Source: Aculops lycopersici
Lineage: Eukaryota > Arthropoda > Arachnida > Trombidiformes > Eriophyidae
Reading direction: 5' to 3'
Length of the DNA: 64,000 nucleotides
Assembly (NCBI GenBank): GCA_015350385.1
Contig: WNKI01000002.1
Location: 4,830,636-4,894,635, forward strand
Positions 23,358 through 34,104 of the stretch are shown here, in pieces. The notes beneath the pieces were generated by a model. The model saw nothing but the letters and a program-made list of their open reading frames with translations. It was not told the origin of the DNA and ran no database searches. The stretch's first letter is position 1. The number at the start of each line of letters is the position of its first letter. Position numbers and translations under genes: made by a program.

Positions 23358-26300
23358 ACTGCCTTGAGCTGATGTTTTTGTTGCGAATCATAATCCCCAA
23401 TCCAAAATAACAGAGACAGAGATGGAAAAATGGACACCAGATTAAGAGTCCAAAGGCCTCGTTAAGTTTCGGAGTCATTGACATCGCAACAATGAAATCA
23501 ATTAGCCGCTAGTCGACTAATTGGTGGCCCTTGTGACATTCCATTGGGCGTTCAAGAGCAAAGTAACTGGACGTATACAAGTGTAAGTCAATTGTGATCA
23601 GCTGACTCGCTAACCGGGCACTTTTTTGTTTTGTTTTACTTGTTTTTGATTCCATTTCCATTGTGGCCACTCGATGCCCAACTGGACAACAAAGACTGGT
23701 ACAAACTCGAGAAAATTTTACAATTAATTTAGAATCACCTTAGGCGCAACCCGTATTACGTCGGCCCAATCGAATATTCAACTGAGCATTCACTGATGAG
23801 CTTTAGAATAAGTCTCAGGTGCGAGCTGACACGAGTCGAGTGGCTCCAAATTAAATTAAATTGCAGGATTAATGCGTGTACCAATTCAAGGCGATCGATT
23901 TCGATTGCACTTGGACTCCGTTGCCGAGAGCTAAATGTGTCCCGTTTTTTCTCTCTATCTGGAAACATGTATCCATCTCTTTTTCTATCGAATCTGCACC
24001 TCCAATTGGATCAACAGAATGAGCAGCGATTTTTGTTGTTGCAATGAGCGAACCAAGAAATAGAAGGAGAAAATAGTTAGCCTTCACTTGCTTCCTAAGC
24101 TCTGAAAGTTGGGACTAGAGTCGAGTGAGAGGCAAAAGCGGAGATTTGCGGTGATTAAAAGGTGAAAAGTAGTTATCTGTTAGCTCTTGCTTTCGCCTAG
24201 CCTCTCGCCTTGCCTGTCGCCTTCCCTTCAACTCGAACTTGACTGTTCCTCTGCTCTAGCTTGCCGGACGCAAAAGTCGCGAGAACTTCTTCTCCTACTT
24301 TTGCGCACTCCTCGCGTCCCATTTCACAAGTGTCGTTGTTTTCGTTTGCTTTTCCTCCGTTCCTCCGGCGGAGCATTAGGAAGACTCGTTTAGGCTAAGA
24401 TAATGGCGCCAAGATTATGGAAAAGTCTCGGCGGTTGCGGCATTAAAAGGCTGCAACAGGAACACTTTTCACGGTCTTGCCAGAGAAAAGGGGAGAGAGA
24501 TGAAATTGAAAATTGAAAGGTCTAGTGCAGGATTTGGTTGGCTGGTTGGAGTTGGAGGGGAGGGGAAAAATTAAAGTCGACTGGACAAGCGAGAGCTTCA
24601 AAGGGTTTAGTTGGTTCGACTTGATTTCGTCTAGTTTGCAGGGTAGCTCTCGTCGTGGTCATTGAGCAACAAGTGGCGCTATCCACACTAATTCGATAAG
24701 TTTGTCTCAGCGTCTCAAGTTGAAGCTCAACTGGAGAAGCTGGCCGACTTTTCACTTACAACAACAACAACAACAACAACAACCTCTAACGCCGACTCTA
24801 GCGCAACTACGAGTTCAACCCTTTGACTAGTGGCTCGGCAACTCCATCGCTGGCGCCACCGGGAGCGGAGTTGCCACTGATAATTCCCGTAGAGCCGCAA
24901 GGTGGGACAGGTAAGGCAATTCAACAAGTGTCTGCGTCTACGTTAGTCAAATAGAGGCAACTGGCTGGCTGGCTGGCTGGCTGGCGTGTAAATTATTGCG
25001 ATCAACTCGCAGGTTTACTTATTCATTCAATTGAATTTGGAAAAGTTGTCGGATGCTAATGGGCACTTTTGTTTACCTTTCTTTTCTCTCTTCTCTCTTC
25101 TCCCTTATTACTACACTCTTGCCAACGCTCTTTCCATGTGCCTCTCGTCGTGTGCTGTGTTGTCTTGAGCTGAATTTACAGTCGCGACAACAAGTGCTTG
25201 CCGCCAGAGGCAGACCACGACGACGGCGACGGCGACGGCAACACGAGACTTGGACTACAACTCGAGTCAATAGACTTGAGGCTCGTCTTCTGTGTCGGCT
25301 GGCGGTAGACTGAAGAGCAGGCAATGTGCTAACTAAAACGGAGAAGCAACATGGAGAAGGAAGAAGAAGAAGAAGAATGCAATTAATTGGGCTACGGCAG
25401 CAAGTTGCTGCTGTTGTTATCGCTCTTGCTCTTCCACTCTCTACTCACTGACTTGCCATCACCAGCACTACTAAAGCCAATCTCTCAGTTGCGTTCCATT
25501 ACCTGCAACGTAACTGATAATGTCGTTCCTTTGCTCAATGATTGAATATAAGCAACTAATAATCGACGACGATGAGCAGCAAGTGAACAAATGAGCAGAC
25601 AAGAGAGCGAAAGCAAGTGAGCAACCAACCATCACCTGGTACTTGCTCGCATCCCACTTTCCAACTCAACCCTTTCTAGCCTAATCCCAAGCCTAATCCG
25701 AACAACTCCCCATTAAAGGGAAGGGAAGGGAGAGCTGAGTGAATGAAATAATTAATTGATCTCGCCAATTTGCCAGCGTCACAAATCAATTAGTTAGGCG
25801 CACGCTTGATTGGAGAGGATCGGCCACTTGTTTTAGTTGCGTATAAAATGTTGCTATTGCTTTCGCCTTTGTCCGTTTGCGTTTCTGTTTGTCCAGTTGC
25901 CATTCGACAAGCACACAAAGCAGACCAAAGCAAAGCAAGTGTCCATTTTCACTGGCGCCGGCACCAACCAACTCGCTTACCAAGCGATGCAAAATCGACT
26001 TTTTTCAGTCGAGAGAGTGGAAACTCAATTAGCAGAGGTAGTGGTGGTGGTTGCTGTTTGCGAATCTTGGCGAACTGACTGAGCAAACATAAGAAAACAA
26101 CGTATCAGTGAGTGAAGGAGTGAGAGAGAGTGAGTTGGTGAGTTAGTTAGTCAATGAGTGAGTGAGAAACAAGTGAGCTTCCTCATCACTATAGTCGTCA
26201 ACTCAAAGGATACATGAGCGATGGGCGACAAATTTATTTTAATGTCCAAAGGCACATCCAACAAGAAACTTCCACTCGCTAGTTAGTGAGTCAGACTAAT

Positions 26301-26893
26301 TTTTATGAGTTTACTCGAGACATTTTATTTCTCCAGTACCAAGACACGATTGTTATCACAACCCGCTGCTTGCCAACCAGCAGCCAGTGAGAATAGGTGA
26401 GCTTGAATAAAGGGAAATTATCTTCATGGTTCTTGGCGTTTCGCTTGCTCCCTCCTCAGGTTGCGACTCTTGGGAGCCACGGGCAAGGTAGTAGAGGTGA
26501 GGATAGTGAAGCCATCAACAGGCCGGCCGGCCGACTAATGTTACCACAGAAAAAGATACCAGAGAGCTGGAAGGAGATAGAGGGAAAGAGAATCCGGCGA
26601 TTAATCCCAGGAAACTCGTTCAAGGGGAAAAGGAAAGAGAGCGAGAGATGACTCACCAGCGCAGCCAACAACTACCTGTCGCTTGAATGTCCCATTGGCC
26701 TGGTGACAGGCTTAATACCTGACTATTTATCCATCTACCTGTCTGCCTATCTGACCATCTAGCCACCAAACGACCAATTAACAGAAAGGCCACCAGGAAA
26801 AGTTGTTGCTTCAATGGAGCTGCGGCTGCGACTGCGGCACCAATCCCGGCGTCACACTTGCCGCGTAACCCATAAAATTTACTATCTCTCTCC

Positions 26894-26896
<3 letters not shown>

Positions 26897-26956
<60 letters not shown>
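26897..26956. repeat. (CT)n microsatellite
   Basis: Near-perfect dinucleotide run of about 60 bases, the longest uninterrupted one in the window outside the assembly gap. Confidence 0.95.
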
Positions 26957-26964
<8 letters not shown>

Positions 26965-27850
26965 GCCTCTCGATTGGAGCAAACTCTCATATAGCCGGCT
27001 ATATGTGGATATAAAATAGGGAATTGCTCAATCTAGTCTCAATGGCGTGTCGCTTTTCACCAGGCCAGACGGTCACCTCATCCTATACATAAATGTGTTA
27101 GGGGAGATAGATAGATGGATATATATTGCAAAAATTGATTATATGAAGATGATGTAAAGATTATGATAATAGTATGAATAATAGTACTAATAGTTATAAT
27201 GGCCAACGATGGCGGGGAATAAATCTTGACATCTGGAGCTAAGCCGAAGATAGCGGTTGAGTTTGTGTTATTGTTAGCATTTATAAATACCAGCTATACT
27301 GGCTAGTAGTGGTAGTTGTGGTAATAGTAGTTGCAGTAGTAGTGGTAGTAGTATCATTGAGAGTGGTTTCAGAACGTTGACGACAAATGCGACGGCGACG
27401 ACGACGACGACTATTGTGGAAGGCTAGCCAAAGCCATAGTAGCTATAACTAGAGGCAGAGGCAGCGATACAAGCCGAACGCCAACAACAGTCGGCTAGAC
27501 GCTACACGGTGTAGTTAGAGCGAGCTTTGCCCCTAGTTCGATTTTTCCGTTTTAGCCTCGTCGTCGCCATCGTCACTTGTGCCAAGCTCGAGACCAGAGG
27601 CTCGAGCGGAAAGCAGGCAAAAGTAAAGTCTCAGGCGCCACCGCGACCACCTCTCACTGTGGAGTGAGGCAATAGAAGCAGCAACAGCAGCAGCATCAGA
27701 CTGTGTGGTGCCAATAGCGCACTGTTGCCTCCACACTAAACGGCAGAGTTACCATCACTCGCTCGCCTTTCATATTGTTGGCTTCTGCAAAAGTCGCTGC
27801 GAGTTGTAGCGACTGTGGCGAGCGAGAATTCTCAACGACATCCACACGAA

Positions 27851-27931
27851 CAACAACAACATCAAAATCAAAATCAACATCAACATCAACATCAACATCA
27901 ACAACTACAACAACAACAACACCAATAAAGG
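27851..27931 (+). repeat. CAA/CATCAA repeat, possible 5' leader exon end
   Basis: Tandem CATCAA units flanked by CAA runs, ending in AATAAAG followed by GTAAAG, which resembles a splice donor on the plus strand. Unstructured CAA-rich sequence is common in arthropod 5' leaders, but no downstream plus-strand coding exon is near. Confidence 0.4.
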
Positions 27932-28252
27932 TAAAGAGAACTTGATGGAATAAATAGGGAAATTGTGGGGTATTTTAGTAATTTTTGCCATCGCAAGCAT
28001 CATTTGGCCATTCATTTGTCCTATTGATACATAATAATTTCTCCAAATAGATGGAGTAAACTACTTGAGTCCATCAAGTGTAAAATTATCCAATTTCTCT
28101 TTCTATCTAAATGTTCTTGACTTTTTTTAACAAAATTGAAATTTGTAAACTGGAGGAGATTTTATGGTAGATTTTCATGCATTGCCAAGTTCAAATGAGA
28201 ATATTGTCTTGTACTAACTGGAGGCCTTGTTTGTACAAGCGACTGAGATTTA

Positions 28253-28660
28253 TCTAATAGTGTATATGATACTCTCGTGGTGAGATCGATTGTTAGGTGT
28301 TTCCTCCTCGCACCTCTCCAGTGCTAGATTATAATATTGCTCTGCCTCAGATAGCGACTCGGCGGATCACATTAGGGCTGCTGTGTTGTTGTAGGTTTCC
28401 GGCGGCACAGGTGTGCCCTTATCCTTGTACAACTTGATGCTTGTTCGGTAGGCCGACAGAGCTAGTTGAGTATCGTGTTGCTCGGTGAGAGAGGCAAGCT
28501 CGACCCAAGCCTCGACGTCTTGTGGCTTGTTGTCGGTGACTTTTTTGAGGTAGACGCAAGCTTCTTCCCGAAAACTAGACTCACTTTCTTTGGGATTTGG
28601 ACGGGTGAGTGGAGACGTTAAAACTTTGATGAGTGTTTTTTGATCTAATGGAAACAAACT
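28253..28660 (-). pseudogene. decayed CTR9 (Paf1 complex) fragment
   Basis: About 135 codons in one frame match the central TPR region of CTR9, the scaffold of the RNA polymerase II-associated Paf1 complex. Recognisable pieces are YLKKVTDNKPQDVEAWVELA, ALSAYRTSIKLYKDK, VPPETYNNTAAL and, after an in-frame TGA at 28367-28369, EAEQYYNLALERCEEE. The block is closed by TGA just upstream of 28660 and by TAA at 28250-28252. It has no ATG and no splice sites at its edges that I can see. CTR9 itself is about 1100-1200 residues, so only a small part is here. It lies inside the apparent cwo intron on the same strand. Best read as a pseudogene fragment; a functional CTR9 should exist elsewhere. Confidence 0.8.
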
Positions 28661-28675
28661 TCATTCATGTTACTC

Positions 28676-28720
28676 TGGGGACTCAAAATTCTCAGTCCGT
28701 TGCGCTATGCGCTCGCTCCA
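28676..28720 (-). other. tRNA-like fragment
   Basis: On the minus strand the sequence contains TAGCGCAACGG, a good match to a tRNA A box, in a context resembling arginine-type tRNAs (ATAGCGCA...GGACT...AATT), then TTTTGAGTCCCC, a weak B-box-like sequence. The spacing is far too short for a cloverleaf and the anticodon stem does not pair, so this is at most a tRNA-derived remnant. It abuts the CTR9 fragment. Confidence 0.25.
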
Positions 28721-29028
28721 ATCAAGTCCATAAATTTGGCATCGATTTTCTGCAGTCTTGAAATTTACATTTGAGCAAGATAAATATTCCATCCCACAAC
28801 TTAAACTTTAATTTAGATAGCTGGAGGGACAATATGACGATGAAAATTACAGCAGCAAAAAAGTTTTAGCCACAGTTAAAATTGGCGCGCTAAGCCAATC
28901 AACAGGCTGCTTGTCTATCGCTCTACAAAACCGCTTGACCGGCCGCTTGAACCTAGCGATTGCTTCTCGAACGATCTGACCAACCAAGCTTTCTTGTACC
29001 AAGCCGATTGGCGATTTGAGGAGCTTAC

Positions 29029-30507
29029 CTCGCGATTATCTGGCGAACTATCGCTGCCACTTCCATTGCCGCTACTTGAGCTGCCGCTGCTGTTGCTTAT
29101 GGCGCGGCCATTTCCGTTAATGTTGTTGCTAGTGGCGTTCTGGTTATGGTTGTGGTTGTTGTTGGTGGTGGTTGTGCTATTGTTATTCTCAGAATTGTTG
29201 CTGTGGTTGATACTACTCCCATTTCCGCCGCTATTGTTGTTGGTGTTGCTATTTCTATTGTTACCCACACTGCCATTGCCATTGCCACAACTACAGCCGC
29301 ATATGCAACCAATTAAGCTGAAGTCGCCGTTACTAACCCTAACATCGCCACTATTGCTTCCATTGGAGCTGGAGCCTTCCCCTCCTCCTTCTCCACTACC
29401 ATTATTTCCGCTACACCCTCCTGTGCTGCTGATTCCGCTACTAATGCTACTCATGCTTCCGCTACTAGAACACCCGCTACTAGAACATCCGCTACTAGAA
29501 CATCCGCTACTTCTTCCACTTAGGTTCTCGCTGCCACCTCCGTTTCCATTTCCATTCTCGTTCGTGGTACTCGTAGGTCCGTTAAATTTTTGCTTCTGAT
29601 TATGAAGACAATTTTGCTGTTGCTGAATTTGGGTCATTTGAAGATGATGTTGTTGTTGTTGTTGCTCTTGCAGGTGGTTGAGTTGGATAACTGTCTGCGC
29701 TTGCTGCTGGTGATTGAGGTTATGGTGATCCTTTATATGCCTAATCAAGCTACAATTCTGCTGCTGTTTGTGATTATTTGTGTTATTCATCTGACTTTGG
29801 CCACTAAACTGATGGTGAGTATCGCAATGATTTTGATTCTGTTGCGAGTTTGATAAGTGATGTGAATTATAAAGATGTGAGCTATGGTTATTGTGACGCG
29901 TTTGGTTATGATTGTGACGATTATGGTGGTTGTGGTTTTGGTTGTTGTGTGAGTGGTGATTATGGATTTGCTCAAGAGGCGGCGTATGTTGTTGCAGGTG
30001 GTTGTGTTGATGTGTTTGGTGCATCGTCGTCGTCGTCGTCGTCTGTTGCTGCTGCTTCTGGACATGAGAGTTCTGCGATTGGAGGTTCGCTAGGCGCGAG
30101 TGAAATTGAGGCTGTTGATTCTGGATATGATTTTGTTCTGAATTTTGATGTTGTTGTTGTTGTTGAAGTGGTGGTTGCTGGTGTCGCTGTTGATTTGGAG
30201 TATCGGGTTGCTGTTGCTGATGCTGATGCTGGTGATGAGTTGATGCATTTGGTTGCTGTAGCGATGGCTGCTGCTGCTGTGAGCTTGAACTCTCTTCTAG
30301 TTGAGCATTCGAGTCGATAGGCATTTGATTCAAATCCTTAAGGTGCCTTATGGCCATCTCAATGATTTCCGTCTTCTCCACTCGACCCCTTCCCTTTTTC
30401 ATGTAATGCTGCGGAATCAACTTGCTCAAGTCAGCTAGACACTGGTTCATTCGATCCCGGCGCCTCTTCTCGATGATCCGATGCGACGTTGGGTCCTTTT
30501 TCTTCAT
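29029..30507 (-). CDS. cwo: clockwork orange-like bHLH transcription repressor, main coding exon
   Basis: The N-terminus carries a bHLH domain (about residues 5-62) with [20 protein letters not shown] and [20 protein letters not shown], diagnostic of arthropod clockwork orange rather than Hairy, Hey or E(spl). CWO binds E-boxes and represses circadian targets of CLOCK/CYCLE. The first ATG is at 30507; the open frame extends ten codons upstream without an ATG before a TAA. After the helix-loop-helix there are roughly 250 residues rich in Gln, His and Asn, then a Ser/Gly/Asn tract with CSSSG repeats. The exon very likely ends at 29029, where GAG is followed by GTAAGC, a strong donor in phase 0 after 493 codons; reading through gives only 37 more codons. 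The Orange domain, normally just after the bHLH, is not in this exon, so it is either in a downstream exon I could not find or lost. Confidence 0.88.
29459..29510 (-). repeat. 15-bp minisatellite within cwo encoding CSSSG repeats
   Basis: Three to four tandem copies of a 15-base unit (CCGCTACTAGAACAT on the plus strand) inside the cwo exon. Because the unit is a multiple of three it expands the protein as repeated Cys-Ser-Ser-Ser-Gly without breaking the frame. Confidence 0.85.
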
Positions 30508-31005
30508 AATTGATGAGTTGATTTCGATTGGCGCCACTTGTTGTCGTCGCCGTTGTTGTTGTTGTCGCTGTTGTTACCTCAATCTCGAATGGTCACAGTG
30601 GAGGTTCTCGTGGAGGTGGCCGTGGTGATGGTCACGGTTATTGGGAATGTTTGGTTGTAGGCTTAGCTCGCTCGGTTTGCCAGACTTACTCGTGGCTCAA
30701 AATCTAAATCTAAAGCTACTTGATGATTTGTTGTTGTTGCAACGACAGGCTGTGGCAAGTTGTGATGTTCAATGCAAGCAATGTGTCTGAGGCGGTGGCG
30801 CTGGCGGCACTCTTTTCTCGCTTTTCATCTATCTATCTGCTCTAGCTCTCTCTCTCTCTCTCTCTCACTAGTTCTGCTTGTCCCTCTCACTCTCTAGCTT
30901 TGCACTTTGCTCTTTCAGCTCAACGTCGTCGTCGTTCATCCTCATGTTGTGATTTAGATGATTTTTCGCTATTCTAGAACAACAGGCGCCCGCTCTTGGA
31001 GTCAT

Positions 31006-31006
31006 T

Positions 31007-31047
<41 letters not shown>

Positions 31048-31077
31048 CATCGCCGTCGTAGTAGTAGTAGTCGTCGC
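31006..31077. repeat. (GTC)n/(GTA)n triplet repeat
   Basis: About 70 bases of GTC units with GCC and ATC variants, ending in GTA units. Confidence 0.9.
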
Positions 31078-33241
31078 TAATCAGCTGGTAGCGGAGTTCC
31101 ATGATATAAGTCGGGTTTTCCCGCCTCGCCTCTCGGGTGATAGGTATCTCGGGTAGGCGTGGAAATTCGATCACAAATAATAGAACAAATCTAATTGATC
31201 CATCGGCTGCCAATCGAGCCTCTCGAGACCTGCCACGCCCCCCGCCTTGTTGGTCGGGTGGGTGTCTGTAGGTGGTGGTTGTGGCTTATTATCGGATCGT
31301 TGGGCATTAGAGGTAGCAGCAAGCCGGGAGTGTTGTGTTTTATCATAGAACAGCCCTTATTCTAGAACACCACTAGCGGCAAGCCAGACGTATGAGCAGC
31401 AATAGAAATGGCAATAGCAGCAGCAGCAACAACAACAACAGCAGAAGCGGCAATCGAAGTAATAGCAACAGCCTCCAGATAGTTAGTCAGTCGGCTAGCT
31501 AACTAGCTAGAGAGCGAGCGAGCGAGCAAAGTAGCAAAAGCTAGCGAATGGCCGCTGAAAGCCACCGGCAGTCAGCTAGTCAGAGTGACTGTCCTGGACA
31601 AATACGCACAAAAACACACATGCACGATTGATCTAGACTGAACATCGAAAGGAACTATCGAAGTGTGAGCCACTTAGACTGCTAGCAACACCGCCAAGCA
31701 AACTAGCTAGCCTAGTGGCGAGCTTGCCAGCGAGCGAGCATCTAGCAGCAGAAGCATTCGCTCGAGAACAAGCGACGCGATGACACCGCGCGCGCCTTTG
31801 CAAATAACGTGACAACGATTGCTAGGGCTCGCTATGGCCATCGCGGCGGTTCACTACTGCGGCTAGAAATCGTCGAAACATACCAAAGGCGGCCACAAAA
31901 GTCCAAGGCAGCGGTAGCGCGAGTTTGCACCCAGCTCTAAAGTTGTTGCTCAACCACCGGCCACCCAGCTCACACAACCAACAACCTGCTGCAATCAAAC
32001 GACTACGACCAAGACTATGACGCCGCCACAGTTGCCGCAAGCTTCGACTGCCACGGAAACAGGGCTAGCGACAACAAGTGCCAATGGCAAGCTTGATCGA
32101 TTCCATCGCTCGTGTTCCATCGCTCTCATAGTGTGGAGCGCCCATCGACGGAGGTGCTACAGTTCACGATTGGCTGATACATTCGCCAATAGTTGCGCAG
32201 GCGTCGTTGTCTCTTTGGATGTGCTTTTTGTGGTGTCGTTGTCTTTAGATCGGCGCCAACGCTATTGCGCACGCTACCAGAACCAGCGAAATGTTCTAGT
32301 CTGAAGACGAGTAGTTGTAGTCGATGTCTCTAGTTAACATCGCTTCGTTGCCATTGCTAATTGTTGTTGTTGTTGTAGTTGTCATCTTTGTGAGATGGTT
32401 GTGCCTACATTTGCGGCCTAGCGACTCACTTGCTTAGTGTTGCAGCATTAGATCGCCAGATCAACTGCCGCGCAAAAAACTCAACCAACTGGCTACATGT
32501 CAACGAGTTTGGTGCACAAGACCGCCAATGTGGAATACTCTCTTGTATTCCAACTAGCCAAACACGATACACTAGCAGCAAGCAAACGGCATGACAACAA
32601 TAATAGTAATACTAACAACAACAATAACAGAGATACATCACACAAATGTCTATTAAGACTAGAAGTGATAGAGAGTGACAGACAAAAAGCTTTCGCCAAC
32701 TCGTGTGCCTAGACTATGGAATCTAAAGCTTCGATCGCTAGCCAAATAGACCATTTTTACGTAGTCTATTTCAATGGTGCTGCTGTTGATGTCGTCGTCG
32801 TCGTCATCGCAGTCGCCGCCGTTGTGTTTGTTTGAGTTTGCAGTCGAAGTCCATCGATGTATCGTACTGAGGGCGGTGGTTTTGCTTCTATTTACGGTCG
32901 ATACATCGCTCGCCTGGAATCATTCGTTCCCTCCGTGTATCGCCCTGGAAAGGGACATCGAGATTTTGTTGCTGTTGCTGTTCTAAAATACCCAAGAGGA
33001 TATAAATTCTAGATTATATAACGCGCGAGTACTAAGAGACTATCGTCACGAGCCGTCGACGAAGACGCCTGGTAAGTTCTAGTTCCTCTCTCTCTCTCGC
33101 TCTATCCCTCCCTCATTCTCATATTGCCTCTCCAGATTAAATTCGATTGAATAGGAAGAAATGGGCATGTGCTCGTAAATGTGCTCGCCAGTTTTCTCAA
33201 GTTGATTTGTCAGAGGGTCGGGGTTTCTCTGTTCTCTTTAG

Positions 33242-33244
<3 letters not shown>

Positions 33245-33275
<31 letters not shown>
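33245..33275. repeat. (TC)n microsatellite
   Basis: Dinucleotide run of about 30 bases. Confidence 0.95.
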
Positions 33276-33278
<3 letters not shown>

Positions 33279-33618
33279 TCGTATATTGTAAGTAACATAT
33301 TGTTAATGATAGTTATAAGTAGCAAGAAAATTTAGCTATTGGATGTAAAGTCCATCGTGCAATTGCTGCTGTGGTTGCTTAGGTCTCTTAGTATAGTTGT
33401 CTGCTAATCGCACGCTATTCCATGGTACAGATGGCAAAAGTCGAAGCGTCCCATTATCACGCGTTCGGTGACGGTGTCGCTAGCAACCTTCCAGTTTCAG
33501 TCATTGCCACTTTTATACATATACAGCAAATAGTTTCTATCTATATACATATAAGTATATTTATACTTATTTATAATGTTCGAAGGCGAAGGGGTAAAGC
33601 TTGCGATAGCGTTGAGAG

Positions 33619-34104
33619 CTATTTCTTTTTAATTAACGCTTGATCAACATCTTGCTTGAGGTCGTTGAGTAAAGTTTCTAGTTGAAGTAAACGTGATTCA
33701 ACTATTGCGCTTCTATCTAATAAATCACTATTTTTGTCTTCAATTGATGAGAGTCTATCTTCTAGAGCCGTCTGCTCCTTCAAACGGCTTCTAGATTGTC
33801 GATTGTACTCAGCAACTACAGCGCCAGCTCCAACAATAAACATGAACATATCACCGATAAGCTCCGAGCCTAGATCAATTGCCGCTTGCTCATTCAATTT
33901 GACCACCTCCTTAGGCCGGCCCAAGTTTAATAATCTCGATTTGACTGTGACTTCACACCAGTGATAAAATTGCGCCGGTGGCATACAAATTCTAGTCCTA
34001 AAGAAATGTGAATTCTTTGCTCTTTCCTTGAGCATGTTTGCTAAGGGTTTTGAAATTTGACGCAGAGCTAAGGAGCCCAATTTAATAAGGGGAAAGGCGG
34101 CCAT
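33619..34104 (-). CDS. OPA3: OPA3-like mitochondrial protein
   Basis: A 161-residue intronless member of the OPA3 family, mitochondrial membrane proteins whose human member is mutated in optic atrophy and Costeff syndrome. The family core is clear: FPLIKLGSLALRQISKPLAN near the N-terminus, then MPPAQFYHWCEV and LNEQAAIDLGSELIGDMFMF, the last forming the start of a hydrophobic segment around residues 80-100. The C-terminal 55 residues are charged with heptad-like leucines (EDRLSSIEDK, ESRLLQLETLL) and probably form a coiled coil, as in other members. Length is normal for the family. The ATG begins MAAFPLIKL. It is divergently transcribed from the phosphatidylserine synthase gene, with start codons 416 bp apart and a perfect inverted repeat between them. 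Confidence 0.95.
   Translation of the reverse strand: MAAFPLIKLGSLALRQISKPLANMLKERAKNSHFFRTRICMPPAQFYHWCEVTVKSRLLNLGRPKEVVKLNEQAAIDLGSELIGDMFMFIVGAGAVVAEYNRQSRSRLKEQTALEDRLSSIEDKNSDLLDRSAIVESRLLQLETLLNDLKQDVDQALIKKK

Larger units (their letters stand above)
8830..28252. other. gene desert of about 19 kb rich in short motifs and microsatellites
   Basis: No protein gene can be supported. Open stretches are short, low in complexity, or lack ATG starts. The sequence holds many microsatellites and tetranucleotide runs, frequent GGCGCC and GGCCGGCC words, and eight exact copies of CCACTTGTTG/CAACAAGTGG. Plus-strand 5'-leader-like stretches ending in donor-like sites occur at 18825 (CAAAG before GTAAGT) and 27931 (AAAG before GTAAAG). 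It may hold cis-regulatory DNA, non-coding transcripts or distant cwo exons; I could not find an Orange-domain exon by eye. Confidence 0.6.
11740..30543. repeat. dispersed CAACAAGTGG motif, western cluster of nine copies
   Basis: Exact copies of CAACAAGTGG or its complement CCACTTGTTG lie at 11740, 11923, 13290, 14452, 19628, 21385, 22510, 24667 and 30534 (first base of each 10-mer). Many are preceded by G on the CAAC side and followed by C on the GTGG side, giving GCAACAAGTGGC. Two copies (13288-13303 and, inverted, 14448-14463) share all 16 bases of GGCAACAAGTGGCGCC; two others (11922, 21384) share 17 bases of GCCACTTGTTGCTCTCG. Near matches such as CCACTTGTAG (22418) and CCACTTGTTT (25826) are also present. 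The last copy lies just upstream of the cwo ATG. Confidence 0.75.
30508..33618. other. upstream region of cwo, no other gene recognised
   Basis: Holds the presumed cwo 5' leader and promoter. It contains a CAA/CGG-rich stretch directly upstream of the ATG, short TC runs, a GTC repeat, and CAG/CAA triplet runs near 31410-31450. A TATAAA at 33001-33006 followed by a donor-like CTG/GTAAGT at 33071 could mark a short plus-strand first exon. No convincing coding sequence. Confidence 0.5.

Noticed and set aside
26653..26982. Arg-Glu repeat open frame
   Set aside because: Produced by the (CT)n microsatellite.
29459..29510. Regular repeats considered as CRISPR-like
   Set aside because: They are directly adjoining 15-bp units inside a eukaryotic coding exon with no spacers.
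28994..30320. Long open frames antisense to cwo (Leu- and Val-rich)
   Set aside because: They are the complement of the Gln/Asn/Ser codon runs of cwo and have no independent support.
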